NCBI GenBank assembly: GCA_002749535.1
Contig: MZZL01000393.1
Coordinates: 321,103-385,102, forward strand
Origin: Apophysomyces variabilis
Taxonomy: Eukaryota; Mucoromycota; Mucoromycetes; Mucorales; Mucoraceae
Reading direction: 5' to 3'
DNA: 64,000 nt
Shown: one piece after another, positions 35,596 through 47,570 of the stretch
How the letters are laid out: every line of letters starts with the position of its first letter
Numbering within the stretch: position 1 is the stretch's first letter
Program-made: the position numbers and the translations under genes
Notes under the pieces: model-generated
What the model was told of the DNA's origin: nothing
The model's input: only the letters and a program-made list of their open reading frames with translations
Database searches by the model: none

Positions 35596-36102
35596 TCACT
35601 GCTCGAAGATGACTTGAGCCATCGCATAATCACCGTCATGCGACAATGAAACGTGCGAACGTCGAATACCAAAAGCTTCACCATTCGCCACGTGAAGCAC
35701 AGGTTTCCCTAAGCCCAACCCTTGTGAGTTAGACAATCCCCTTTCCTCTCTTTCTCTCTGTGTGTCTCTCTCTCACCCTGCTGTTTGGTTACTGTCACCT
35801 GCTTCCACTCTAACTTTTGAATAGGAAACAATGCTTTATACACAGCCTCTTTAATACACCAACTATTGACTAAAACTCAGTTTCAATTAGCACGGTTCCA
35901 GATAGCCTTACCGTGATCCAAGATATAGAATCACGCGTTGATTTGCTATAGGATCATTTAACTTGTCTTGGAATTGTCGTTTGAATTCCTCATGTTCCGT
36001 TGGACTCAAAATGCGGCGTGCTAGCCCAGTACTTCCTCTGCGTTTAATGAGGGAAGCTATCCGTGGCAAGTGACAAATGTCGACCCCAACACCTAGGATC
36101 AT
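35596..36102 (-). CDS. Holo-[acyl-carrier-protein] synthase (4'-phosphopantetheinyl transferase)
   Basis: Transfers 4'-phosphopantetheine from CoA to the Ser of an acyl carrier protein, probably the mitochondrial ACP, as yeast Ppt2 does. Exons are 36102-35912, 35862-35777 and 35720-35596, giving 133 residues, the usual size of AcpS-type enzymes. The first strand carries GVDICHLPRI with the Mg-binding Asp; FSPTEHEEF-like LSPTEHEEF follows; the second hallmark is RWCIKEAVYKAL with the catalytic Glu and Lys, joined across intron 1. The C-terminus has HVSLSHDGDYAMAQV, the third family motif. A frame extending to 36132 uses TTG, so I chose the ATG at 36102. A mitochondrial presequence is not evident. 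Confidence 0.9.
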
Positions 36103-36911
36103 TGGCTTGCTTTGTGGATTAAAACGATCCAAAATAACGCACCGACCAAAAAAAAAATGACGCGGTGACGGTCACCGGCAGTTGGATTTTTTTTCCGCCG
36201 GTTGGAAACGCAGGTTCCCTTCTCTTTTATCGAACACTGATCCGAAATAGTCCAGACCGCTTATACCGGTTTTCATACGATACCATAACATTCTCAACAA
36301 CAACACCGATAAAAAGCCAGCCGATGAAGCACGGTTTAATATTTGATCACTGTACCCTATCACCCATTAGGTAAAACACTTTAGCCGACCAATTACAGCA
36401 TATTATATCATCTCTTCGAGGTACCATCTCGTCACTGCATACGGTATCACCGTTAAACCATATAGAACAAAATATGGATCAGCAAGCAGCACATCCTAGG
36501 CGATACTAGTCTTCCCATACGGACACCCCTGAAGGCAAGGACGCGCACAGGTTCAGGAGTAGCTACTTACAAAACAACGTGATCTGAGTTTAGGGCGTGC
36601 TAAACCTTGGAATGTCACCGCAACACCCTATGTGGACATCTGGATCGACATCCAATGGATTCAATTTCTTCCGATCATACACAATGTTCATCTATTTTAA
36701 TTTGCTACCCTAAAAAAAGTGACATCTTGTGGTATCATTGTGTCCAAAGAACTAAATCAGGAACAATACCTGCGTATAAAACGTGCCGCTGCAGATGTTC
36801 ATTTACTTAATGTGATTTTGACAGTTTCTTCCTGCTTTTTTCTTCCTCTTTTGTAATTTTATAAATGATGTACTAATGGTATAAGTGGGGAATAAAATCA
36901 ATCAAATAAAA
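36103..36911. other. Intergenic, no supported gene; contains a short inverted repeat
   Basis: About 800 bp between the AcpS start and the 3' end of the BTB/CAP-Gly gene. It holds the perfect inverted repeat at 36163-36177 and an AT-rich right half. Frames of 60-70 codons show no motifs. Confidence 0.45.
36163..36177. repeat. Perfect inverted repeat upstream of AcpS
   Basis: GGTGAC and GTCACC arms (extended by one C/G pair) around a single G, about 60 bp before the AcpS ATG. Such a dyad could be a dimeric factor site; this is only suggested by symmetry and place. Confidence 0.4.
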
Positions 36912-39749
36912 CTAGGGTTTCTTCACGAGTATGGAGATAACCTTGAAATCATCCGGTTTCACAAACACACCACGTTGTGGGTCTGTCTGGAAATATCGTG
37001 TTCCCTCGATCGAACCGTCGTTTTTTCCGACTAAAAATAAAGTAACGGTAAATTCTTGTTAGAAAAAAAGGCAGAAAGAAAGAAAAAAACTTACGTCGGC
37101 TTTCAAGTTCCACACCAACCCAAATGCCTTTTGCAAAGTTAACTTCGCCTACATATTTGATGGTACCGAGGGTTGGTAATGGACGACGAAGGAGCTCCAC
37201 TTTCGCGCCAATCACAGGCGTCACCATCATCGCTCCTTCTTCGTCATCGCTGATATCGCTATTGCTTCCGATTGCCCAGCGCGATCGCCGAGGCGACCGA
37301 CTACGCGATTGGGAAGGTGACAGCTGTTTTGGACTTAGATGAGACATGGCTACAGGTGATTTGGCACGTATGGGTGCCTCAGGCAGTTCGAACTTTAGAC
37401 GGGTTTGTCTCGGACTACCTGTAGAATCGTTAGATGGGACCCTTGATAGTGGGTGTCTCTCATGATTCAAAATATCGATGGGTAGTAGCGCGTCCGTGAG
37501 TGAGGAGAAGGAATCTCGAGAAGTAAGTGATGGCCGTCTTTCGGATGAATGATGGTCCGCCGTTATGTCCAATGATAAAAGATGAATGGATGGTTGCGAG
37601 GTCAAAGCAGCAAATGAGGTTTGATCAGCATATGGATAACAAGGGGTCCCGGTCGAAGACGACCGCGGACGAGAACCACGGACTTCTTTCGTGGCCATAG
37701 CAGAAGAATCAAGAACGCTACTGGATCTCTGGCGACGTAAATTACCAAGAGAAAATCTTCTGGGTACGTTTCGCGTGCCGTGGTAGGATGTTGTCTTGTG
37801 TAGACTATAACCTGTTTCGATATCTGACATTTTGGATTTAAATGCAGCTTTAGCAGCTTTGGGCTTAAAGCTAAAAATAGAAGCGAAATCCGAGTCGACA
37901 TGTTTCGTCAATGCTCGATAAGGAACACGAATGTCTACGGAGAAATTTAGTGAGAAAATGCAAAGGGGAAGTGATGCCCATATCCTACCATCAGAAAGAA
38001 TTCGCAAGGTCTCTTTATCGAGCTTTGAAAGGCCACCCAGCGCCTTGATGTTGACCCAACGGCGAGCAAGATAGGCTACGCAAATCTGTCTTGCTTCGAT
38101 CAGGACTCCATCAACAGCAGGATTCTTGACAACTTCCTGACGCCCAATGAGATGGATCACAATACCTTGGTATAGCATCCCAGCGTTGGCATCTTGGATT
38201 CCTTCACTCAAGACCCGCTTGAGCAAGAAATCAAGGAAATCAACGGAAAAGCCATAACCAATATTATCCACACAGGATAGCAAGATCGGGTATTCGACAC
38301 AGTAGAATTCGAAGTTTTGGGAAACCAGGTTGACGGTGTAATGCAGAATGGGACCTAGAAGGTCATAGCTTGATCTAGACCAAGTAACTACCGGATCTGC
38401 GCCACGTAGTTGGGATAAACACAGGTGAAGCGAGTGCAAGACATGGATCGCATTGTGTTTTGTCACATTGGACAGTAATTTGGCAGAGATTTCGCTGATC
38501 AGACTGGGGACAGCAACTGCTTCATTTTGTGTATCGGATGACATTGTGGAAAACGGAGAGTTGTCACTGGAGTTGACCAAAGGCATCATGGAACTTGCTA
38601 ATATGGCGAAGGATTTCTGAGGCCAAAGCGGTGGTATGGAATGAACTGGATCTGTGTACATTGCTATTAACGCAGGTCGCATGACGGGTAGTGTCTCCAC
38701 ATTTTTTTCGGCAAACAGCAGCATCGAAGGCAATAACATAGCGCAATCAGAGCATGTGCATTTAAATTGGTGGCAGATGTTTGCCATCTCGTTAAGAATA
38801 CCTAAACCAATCGAGTCAAATTGGCCCAGGTAATCAGCAGCATAGAATGCTTTCTTTAACACCCTAAGCGAGTACTTTTTAAGGGAGATCCGATGTTGTA
38901 GAGGGGATAATTGTTCCTTTTCGATCAACGATGACGAAACAGATATGGTATCAGTATAATAATAGCGGAGAATAACATCCAAAGTGACAGACGAAAATAG
39001 GTCATCGGTAAAATGTAAGGTTGAGCTTCCAGCCTCGCGGAAGTCGGTGCAGAACATAGCATGAAAATAAGGTGACCGTGCAGCCAAGATAAACCGATGA
39101 GCCGGAACGGATACCGGTGCTTCGTAAGACGGAGTGCAAAGAATGCTTGGGATCTCTGGCGATTTTGACGTAATACGGGTAGTGTGATGCTTCTTGGGAG
39201 CAGGAAAGATCTGGATCCTCACATCCGACCCCAGCTGATGATTTCTCATCCGTGACAAATCTTCCACTAGCTGATCAAAATCCGATATATCCTCACTTTT
39301 AGGAGGGATTATTTCTACACCCAGCTGCTTTGCAAGTGCATCCAATTCGCAATGGCTAGTTTTACACGGATTCTTATGGATGGAACCATCAGGCGTAGAT
39401 TGATAGAATTCGGAAGTGTAACAAAAGCGTAGAAGGGATCGTAGCTGCGACGCCTTTACAGTGTTACTAATGTCGATCGTCAAGATCTCATTGTTCTTTT
39501 TGTTTGTCATCAGTTGAGGTATATAGCGTTGGCGAAACTCATTTGAAGTTCTCGTTAACAAAATGGCTACGAGAAAGGTAAAAGGTGGAATGGGTTTGAT
39601 GTTTTTGATCAAGTTGTCTGTACCCTACCGCGATGAGCCCAGATCTTGTCTGAAGGATAGTTGAAGCAAACGTCCGCGAGATAGTCTTTAGCATGGTCCA
39701 GGAGTGTTTCTAGCGACTTCTTCAATGTTTTTGGAGGAATATCAAACAT
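36912..39749 (-). CDS. Tandem BTB protein with C-terminal CAP-Gly domain
   Basis: Exons are 39749-39629, 39566-37989, 37934-37095 and 37030-36912, giving 885 residues. The first BTB begins in exon 1 and is completed across intron 1 (IWAHRAILLTRTSNEFRQRY). A second BTB has VPAHRFILAARSPYFHAMF and a long acidic/hydrophobic core. A helical BACK-like middle follows, then a Ser/Arg-rich region (about 600-780). The CAP-Gly domain closes the protein: GTIKYVGEVNFAKGIWVGVE, then GKNDGSIEGTRYF, the tubulin C-terminus-binding motif, formed by splicing. BTB domains usually dimerise and recruit Cul3; CAP-Gly binds microtubule ends. A microtubule-linked adaptor is an inference. The middle intron is 54 nt with no stop, so retention would keep the frame. 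Confidence 0.9.
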
Positions 39750-40816
39750 GGAAAGTAGTCAATAGAAGGGGAAAAAAAGAGTAAAGAAGGTTTTTGCAGG
39801 CTTAAGTGTAAATTTTTGGTTACTTTGTACGACCTGAACAAGGAAAAAGCAGCTCAGGGAGAGAAAACTTGGAAGCTGAACCTGAGATGAACGCATAAAA
39901 CACAGACCGGAACTATAGAACGTCATGAACTTTCCCCTCTTCATTGTAACCAAATATTACTAGTGCTGTTTCACTGCTAGTGATGTATTCTTGAGGTTCC
40001 ACTTGGGAAATATTTATGCCTCTTGAACGCCACGAGGAAAGGTAGAATGACCTTTTTGCCAGCCCACATGTCGAAAAAGCATTGAAGTACCGCCAATATC
40101 GGCAAATCAGATTAACCACAACAGAAAAGCAAAAACAAATCCCTCTACAGCATAGCGCAACCGAAATAACTCAACTATAGCTAGTAGCAATATAGCCTAG
40201 CTTAAACAATGTTTTTTATCCGTGTGCGGCTCAGTGTGTGCGACCATGGGGTGTTATCCATATATCAACAAAGCGATGGACCGTTTAGTTTTGCTTTTTA
40301 TTAGCTAGAAAGGCGTGAGTGTTTTATATAGATTCGCATATTTAATCATGGGCATGATAAACTTAATGGCATTATATTTGTCCCAAGCATAGTACTTCCA
40401 TTGTTAGGCCAACTGTTGGAACTATTCACGGAAAAGATGTATTGTTCTAGACGACAATCCCCAAGAAAATATATATCTAAACTGTCTGTTATGGCAATTA
40501 TTTAGAGATGGAACGTGGTCATCAGAATCATATCATGTTGAATACGATAGTCAAAAATTGGAGAATCACGGAGAAGAAACATATGAAACCGAGGCTGAGT
40601 TTGTTCGTTGTCGTAAAAAAAAACCTCCTTGCGGCAGTTAAAAATTTTGCATGAAACGAACAACGTCAGGGACAGATAACCTTTCCGTAGCTCTTGCTGT
40701 TTATAAGGTTATATTGAATACAAGGAAGAAATGCAACTTATTATACATTAAATATCAGCAAAAAGGATGCATATAATGAAAATGTTATCAATGAGGAGTG
40801 GGTTCTTTTTTTTCGA
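39750..40816. other. Intergenic, no supported gene
   Basis: About 1.07 kb AT-rich DNA between two minus-strand genes. No motif-bearing frame, RNA gene or repeat was recognised. Confidence 0.5.
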
Positions 40817-41956
40817 CTAAGCAGCCTTTCTAACGGATTCTTCGATATAATCGAATATACCGACAATGCCTAAGGTTTCGAGAGACCTTTGTGCAACGTA
40901 ACTAGACCCTGCCCATTTGCGCATCTGTTGGACGAAAGCCAGACGTCGAGATAAACGGTCGAGCCTCTGCCTCAGCTCAACCGTCTCTCTCACCTTGTTT
41001 CCCTGCTCTACATGTACCACTGGATACGCATCCCTCTGCCATTCACCTCCAGGTTCAACGTAGTCCATCACTAGATCTCCCACACTTATCAGCAAATGAG
41101 CAAGAAACTCCACCATATATGCGTTGGCATGGTGTATGGCCAACTGCATAGCCTCTATGGCCTTTTCCATACTAGTACTCCATAAAGTTGCCGTTATCGT
41201 GGCACCATGGATCGCAGAGATAAACCGCAAAAACCCGTTCACTGATGTCGCTGCCGCACATGATCCCTCCGAACGAATGGGTCTGAGAATGCAAATCGGT
41301 TTGTTCAGTGGATCTTCTAATGCTTCACAAGACAGACGCCTAGGCACATTCATGACCGTTAAGGTCATCCATTCGTAATGGTCTTCGGGCGATTGCCAAC
41401 GAATCTGAAACGTACGGTAGGTATACCTGTAAGTTGGCCTAAGACTTTCACACACCGTCCTGACATCAGTTGGATGCAGAAAAGATAAGAGGGGTCGATC
41501 AAGTAGTTCGGATACTGGTTGTCTAAACGCAGGCGAAAGATGGGCGAGTTCGATCGTGCCATGATTATCTAACCGGAGAACGCTCATAGGTGAACTGGAC
41601 TGAGTGGTTGTAGGTATCTGAGGGATTGAAAGAGAAGGTGATAGCAGGGTATGAGGGGTGTAGGCTGGTCGTAATAACCAATAGTCAAGACCGGCTGAGG
41701 GATCCAGCGGGTCAGGATGCACACAAACTTCTAGAAGCACCTGGCCTTGGGATTCATGACGTGCAAGCACACGAGTGGGATGTGGTCTGTGTAGATCGAG
41801 GATAGCCAGATTATGACCAATAAGTTGAGAAGGTGTATAACCCAAAAGGTCAAACAACTCGTCTGTTGCACTGACAATAGTTTGTTTGGCTTGGCTGACG
41901 ATAAGAAGTGACGAGGACCGAAGTGGACAATGATGGAAGGAGTGCTGAGGCGACAT
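40817..41956 (-). CDS. PAS-domain protein, probable transcriptional co-regulator
   Basis: Single-exon frame of 379 residues from the ATG at 41956. The first PAS domain (about 15-75) shows SQAKQTIVSATDELFDLLGY and a QLIGHNLAILD motif. The second (about 125-235) has VLRLDNHGTIELAHLSPAF, LLSFLHPTDV and the closing strands FQIRWQSPEDHYEWMTLTV. The flavin-binding Cys motif of LOV domains (GRNCRFLQ type) is absent, so a light sensor like WC-1 is unlikely. The C-terminus has helices with no DNA-binding motif that I can see. This resembles the PAS proteins of Mucorales related in form to the WC-2/PAS group, but lacks a GATA finger. Confidence 0.85.
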   Translation of the reverse strand: MSPQHSFHHCPLRSSSLLIVSQAKQTIVSATDELFDLLGYTPSQLIGHNLAILDLHRPHPTRVLARHESQGQVLLEVCVHPDPLDPSAGLDYWLLRPAYTPHTLLSPSLSIPQIPTTTQSSSPMSVLRLDNHGTIELAHLSPAFRQPVSELLDRPLLSFLHPTDVRTVCESLRPTYRYTYRTFQIRWQSPEDHYEWMTLTVMNVPRRLSCEALEDPLNKPICILRPIRSEGSCAAATSVNGFLRFISAIHGATITATLWSTSMEKAIEAMQLAIHHANAYMVEFLAHLLISVGDLVMDYVEPGGEWQRDAYPVVHVEQGNKVRETVELRQRLDRLSRRLAFVQQMRKWAGSSYVAQRSLETLGIVGIFDYIEESVRKAA

Positions 41957-42589
41957 GAGCTAAGGAGCGTACAAATACGAAGTGAATGAAAAAGCAAAAG
42001 GAAAGGTGTGTTTGACTATTGATGCTTACCGTCGCTTTACCATTTTTCTGTTATCATAAGACCCATGACGGCTAGTTCCCCTTCTAGTTGAGCCAATTTT
42101 TTTTTTCTGTAACTGCACTTCACATGAAAATCCGAAGGATCGCTTATACCGATAGGTGACACAGACTTCATTGATTGAGCAAACGGACACCCCGCGTTTT
42201 ACCTCTGACGGAAAAAATAGCCTAGCAGCATAAGATTGGACCAACGGGAAGAATGGAAACAATTGGGTAACATGTGTAACAGTGCCAAAAACAAAAAAAG
42301 CTTGAATAAGCAGATTTCTTCCATGCGGTAACAATTATGAAAGGTGTGAAATACATCTTTAGCCATTCATGCTCGAACAAAAAATTATCGCCTGTTTTTT
42401 TTTACTGGATGAATAAACAATGCATACCAAATCGATAATCGGCTCAATTAGTTCACTTTTTACTTGACGATCCTTTCCCACGTGAAGCATATGTTTGCCA
42501 TTCCCGTCCATTGTGAAAATGACACGTTCACACAAGAATGATAAATGAACATGCTATGACTGCCAACTGAACAGTCAAGGTTCGCTCTA
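41957..42589. other. Intergenic, no supported gene
   Basis: About 630 bp between two minus-strand genes. A frame at 42026-42334 lacks motifs and an ATG-led context. No other feature seen. Confidence 0.5.
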
Positions 42590-44093
42590 CTACCGTCCCT
42601 CATCTTCCTCAAAAGGCTCTTCCTGTGGAACCAGTTCATGATCATCGTATACGACTTTCTCTTTTGCATCCGATAGAGCTGCCACATTAACCGCAAAGAA
42701 TCCAATCAGAACTAGAACAGCACCACCTGCATATTTCAAGTCCGGTATCGTATGCTTAATAACAATGTCTCCCACCAAAGCTAACGGTATCTAAAAGAGA
42801 AGAAGAAGAAAAGGGAGACAAAGTTTCAACGCTTGGCATTAGTTCATCGACTTCCTTACCGTTAGTGATATTCCAAGGGTGACAACCAAAGGCGAAGTGA
42901 TAAGCATCGCCAGCAGCCACAGATAATCCGATCTAAGGCATAACAATAAGATCATCGTCCAGGTCTGACTAGATTTTCTCACAAAAATGTTCCAATAAAT
43001 GCATTTAAAAGCAGTATAAGCCAGATGGTCGAATTGAAAGGTAATTGAAAGTGTTCGACGCCAAACCAGTCTAACAGTAGAAATAACGGCCAAAGCAATA
43101 CCACATTGAACACGCCGACAAATCCGAAAAATAATGGCATGCTGATCCGTGATTCATCACCAATATGCAGCTTCAAAAACGTAGTGTAGCAACCATAAAA
43201 TAAAGCACCTAACACTGCCAATAGATCACCTAGTAGAGGTTGACGCGACGTTTCACGCGCAGAGCCTACTTGATCCTCGTACGAGACAATGACCACGCCA
43301 AGAAAACTTTGGGACATAATGAATGGCATTGGGCTGATTGAATCAATGTTTCACGTACCTTAGTGCGACGGCCGCTACTTTGATGACACTAAGTTTTTCC
43401 ACCTTGAGCAATGCCCCAAAGATAAGGGTGAAAAAGCCTGAGGAATGAGAGAAAGCATGAACGTTGCATTATCTAATACCTGATGTGGAAGATAGGACGG
43501 TATTGCTACCGACGCTAGTGTAACCCAAGCTAGCATTCGAGGTATAATTGGCAAGAAACCATAAGAGACAAAACAGCAAGCTTAATCTGATGGTTTCTTT
43601 CGTCCCAAGCTTGTCCTTATGAGATGGGATCATAGGGTCGGCCAAGTCCGGCAGTCCAGTCTAGCATAACAGATGATATCATAGTAAGCAAGGCTTTCTC
43701 TTCGCGTTAGAGTATTCACCTCTTGGTTCAGTAGACGCTCCGGTAATTCGCTCATATTCCATCTAATAGCTTGTCAATTAAAAAGATATCGTTAATGTGG
43801 TTCCTTGACATACTCTTCTTGTTTAAGCTTATCCCGCCTTCGTATGAATATTAGAGGTATAAGGTATAAAGAGAAGGTAGCCGTATTTAGAAAAGTTACG
43901 AAAAAGGGTTTGTTATAATCCTGTTCGCCAAAGATGGACTACGTGATCAAAGCAATGAATGACAAGTCTGAACTAGGATTGAGCAGATGGAGCTTACACT
44001 CAATATAAATGACGATGTGACCCATACAATGACCACTGTAATGAGTGCTGCGATACCTCCACAGTAACGCAGGTGTAGACGATGGTAAAGCAT
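42590..44093 (-). CDS. Drug/metabolite-type transporter, SLC35F5/YML018C-like
   Basis: Ten-helix membrane protein of the EamA/nucleotide-sugar transporter clan, probably in the vacuolar or Golgi membrane. Exons are 44093-43998, 43938-43814, 43762-43720, 43660-43480, 43437-43359, 43306-42983, 42932-42860 and 42790-42590, giving 373 residues. Helix 1 is GIAALITVVIVWVTSSFIL. The characteristic DMT pair is present: NYTSNASLGYTSVGSNTVLSSTSG and GFFTLIFGALLKVEKLSVIK. The second repeat has GDLLAVLGALFYGCYTTFLK and ends with SPLVVTLGISLTIPLALVGD. An acidic cytosolic tail closes the protein. The substrate is unknown. The start was placed at the first in-frame ATG before helix 1. Confidence 0.9.
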
Positions 44094-45810
44094 AAGAAGG
44101 CGTAGGAGTACTCAATGTGACCTTTTATGACCTCAAGTTTCAAGAACAGTCTTTAGGAAAAATACAGTAAAACAGAAGCGCTTTATTTTGGTTTACAACG
44201 TTCTCTACACTATTTTCACCCGGTTTACCTGTTATAAAAACCATTCTTTAGCAATCGTAATATGTAAAGTTGTTAAACGAAAGGAAGGATATACAGTGTG
44301 TTTCAGAGAGGGCAAGTATAAAATATCGTTTCATAAAACTGATGCGTTCGGTTGCGTATAGATGGAGCACATCTCAGGAAAATAACTTCATCATCACAAA
44401 CCACACGTACAATCCTTTTCCTTCCTTACAGAAAAGAGAAAGATATTTACCTTGTATCAATTTCCCATAGACCGAAAGAATAAGGAACGCGTGGAAAAAC
44501 TGTTCTTTCCTCTATTTATTTGGCACGACCTGTGACTCGAAAAAAAAAAATTTTGTTTGCTCGAAGACGGAGCTTAAACCATTTGACAGCAAAGCATCGG
44601 AGTTTATCTACGTCGTATGGCTTGCTACTTGGAAAAATCGATTGATGGTGCCTAGATATGCAACGTATGATATGACCCACAGTAACATAGGGCTACACAA
44701 TGTATAAGAGTCTCCAAGTGAATTGCACAATATTTTACGGGCAATATGGCACTTAAAGGAAAAAAAAAAAGATTGAAAGCTCAGTCCAAACACTCATGGT
44801 CGTATTGAAAAAAGAGATTCTCTGCTCTTCATCACTCGCAGACCTATTTCAACGCATCTAAGTAAACAAAGGCAAAGGACAAAGATAGATTCCACTGAAC
44901 TGATGCAGTTTGCTATTGCCCGCGACACTCTATGTCAGATGCACAGCCATTACGTCGCCACAGGAAACGGTTAACATAGAAAAGCGCAGGTGCACCCAAG
45001 GGACTTGCGCTTTCTTTCATCTCCTCGATTACTTTTAGATCACCCGTTCTTTTATAGCGCAACACATGACGTATCTATCAATGCCCTTCGATTAGTGAAA
45101 TAAAGAATAGGGATGAGGAATTTCTCGCTGTAGAAAGACTTTACGTTTTCTCTTGATATTCCATATGGGAATGGACCAGCACTACATTCAAATCTGATAA
45201 TTCATAAACCCATATGCAAGAATCCTGTTGCAGCTCCGCTTTTCAATGTGCACGATGAATCCATTAACTATACGGGTACATTCATCCCCTTCACGTACTT
45301 CTCTGGGTTGCTCTCCGATCAGCAAATCAGCAGTCTTATAAACAGACGGTCGCCCTTGTTGGTTTTCTTTTTCTTTCCCTAATTTCCCAATCTTGGGCTT
45401 TGAAGATCCCGAAACCTCCAACTGCAAGACAATAAACAAAATCCGGATATCGAAAATACAACTCGATATTTACTTTTTTTATAGCTAATATCAACCTTTA
45501 CTAAACCTAATGGGGTAATACTACAAGCTCAACCTATAGCTTTTTAGCATGATTTCCTGTAAGTTATACTAGCAATCATCTATTCTGGACAGATACGACT
45601 TCAAAAGGAGGATTCCACTAAAGCTAGCAATCCAAAAGTGTAATTTTTTTGGGATTATTCATTGTTTTAATGGCCTACATACAAACATATGTATATGCTC
45701 GGTCGCTTCTTTAAGATCGAAAATACACTCCAATTCCAGCTTGCATACCAACGTGCTACTCATTCTCTTCCAAAAAATTGCGAGCACTATAAAATATCGC
45801 ATCAGCAAGT
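44094..45810. other. Intergenic with two weak minus-strand exon-like frames
   Basis: About 1.7 kb without a supported gene. On the minus strand the frame 45188-45439 (preceded by a TTGTCTTGCAG acceptor-like site) and a 45-codon frame around 44926-45063 look protein-like in composition. They could be exons of an unrecognised or decayed gene, but I could not join them in frame. Confidence 0.35.
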
Positions 45811-47323
45811 ATGCCACGCACTGTTTTTCTCCTCCTAACCATGATGTCCAAACGGCACCAGACGTTGGGCATACAAATGGCAGCTGCCCTCACACTTTTA
45901 ATGACAATTGCCTATCTGTTAACGCCACTAGAAAAACCAATTGATAGTCGGCCATCTGTCACACATTCATATACAAGCAGCTCCCCTGATCGCGTGAAAG
46001 CTGCGTTCGTCATTTTGGCACGCAATAGTGATCTCACTGGGATTCGCTCGACAATACGTCAGATAGAGGATCGGTTCAACCGCAAGTTTAAATATCCATA
46101 CGTTTTCCTCAATGATGATGACTTCACCAACGATTTTAAGACCTATACATCTTTACTTACGCAGGCCGATACGTTTTACGGCAAAGTGGACAAGTCAATG
46201 TGGGGTTATCCATCCTTTATTAACCAAACACGGGCTGCTGAGGCTCGTGAGGATATGGCCCGTAGAGAAATTATATACGGTGGGAGTGAATCTTATCGTC
46301 ATATGTGCAGGTAAAGACATATAGTTCGTAAGCGGTCGGTCATGTTCAATGTATCTATCAAGGTTTCAATCGGGATTCTTCTTCCGCCACCCGCTGCTGG
46401 ACCCTTTTGAATATTACTGGTAATATAAAAATGATCTCTTTATTCATTCTTTAAATCGGATTGCCTTTAGGCGCCTGGAGCCAGATGTAAACTATTTTTG
46501 CGACATTGACTACGATGTGTTCCAAATGATGAAAGACAACGGCTACTTATATGGTAAGAGAGCTGTCAAAGACACAACTTTTTAAAAAAATGCAATGAAA
46601 ATCAGGTTGGACTATCTCGCTGACGGAATATATGAATACGATTCCAACATTGTGGGATACGGCTGTCGAATTCTGGAAGAAGTATCCTGAATATGTTGTT
46701 GTTGGCAAGGATAGTATTATGCAATGGCTTACAGATGATGATTTTGAAACCTACAACGGCTGCCACTTTTGGTCAAATTTCGAGGTAGCAAACTAAACAT
46801 TCTCGGGATGATCGATATTAAATTCATATTCAGATAGGATCGCTAGATTTCTTACGGAGTGAAAAGTACATCAAATTCTTCGATCACCTGGATCACGCAG
46901 GTGGATTTTTCTATGAGAGGTAAAGAAAAGTAACTTGGAAACTCAAATCCTGGGTTGACACGTTATTTTTGGATAGATGGGGCGATGCACCGGTGCATTC
47001 GCTTGCAGTTGCTTCCATGTTACGCAAGGATCAGATTCATTTTTTCAACGATATAGGTTATAAGCACAACCCTCTGATGCACTGCCCGACTGAATCATAC
47101 TTGCAGAAAAACTGTCATTGTCCCAAAGAAGAGAACTTTGGTAACACATTCCCCATTATCTCAGATCTTTGTTTACCTCATTGCTTGTTTTGCTTTAGAC
47201 TGGGAGGGGTGGAGTTGCGCAACGCGATACAAGCTACTGGATCCACATTTTGTCTGGGGAGAGAAGACGTTTAGAGACAAGACAGCACCTTACCAGGCAA
47301 GTCCGAGTACCTGCATCGCATAA
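45811..47323 (+). CDS. Alpha-1,2-mannosyltransferase, GT15 (KTR/KRE2) family
   Basis: Golgi type II membrane enzyme that extends O-linked and N-linked mannans from GDP-mannose. Exons are 45811-46310, 46363-46419, 46471-46553, 46606-46784, 46834-46919, 46977-47140 and 47199-47323, giving 397 residues. A short cytosolic start and a signal anchor (about 20-37, [15 protein letters not shown]) precede a stem and the catalytic domain. Family motifs follow in order: [66 protein letters not shown] (active-site acid and metal ligands), [19 protein letters not shown] and the His-rich [14 protein letters not shown] second in-frame ATG ten codons in is also a reasonable start. All introns are 50-60 bp. 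Confidence 0.95.
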
Positions 47324-47570
47324 ACAGAACACCGCAATCAAGGTTACACGCCGAATAGTCCTTCTTTGTACAGGTCTACTCAAGCTCGCTTGCTATTCTA
47401 CCTACAATGAGAGATTAAATAAAAGTGTTTCATACTGTCAAACTTATCTGGTGACACAAATTTGTTTAGCTCATTAACTGGGTCTTTACCGTGTTCAAAA
47501 CAGATCACAGAAAAAAAGGCACCTGGGATTAACTGTACAAAACTTTTTGTATTTAACATTAACTGTAACA
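47324..47570. other. Short convergent 3' spacer
   Basis: 247 bp between the convergent GT15 and SRP receptor genes; it should contain both 3' ends. No separate feature is visible. Confidence 0.5.

Noticed and set aside
36103..36132. N-terminal extension of AcpS
   Set aside because: The extension starts at TTG; the first ATG in frame is at 36102 and sits at the usual place before the first strand.
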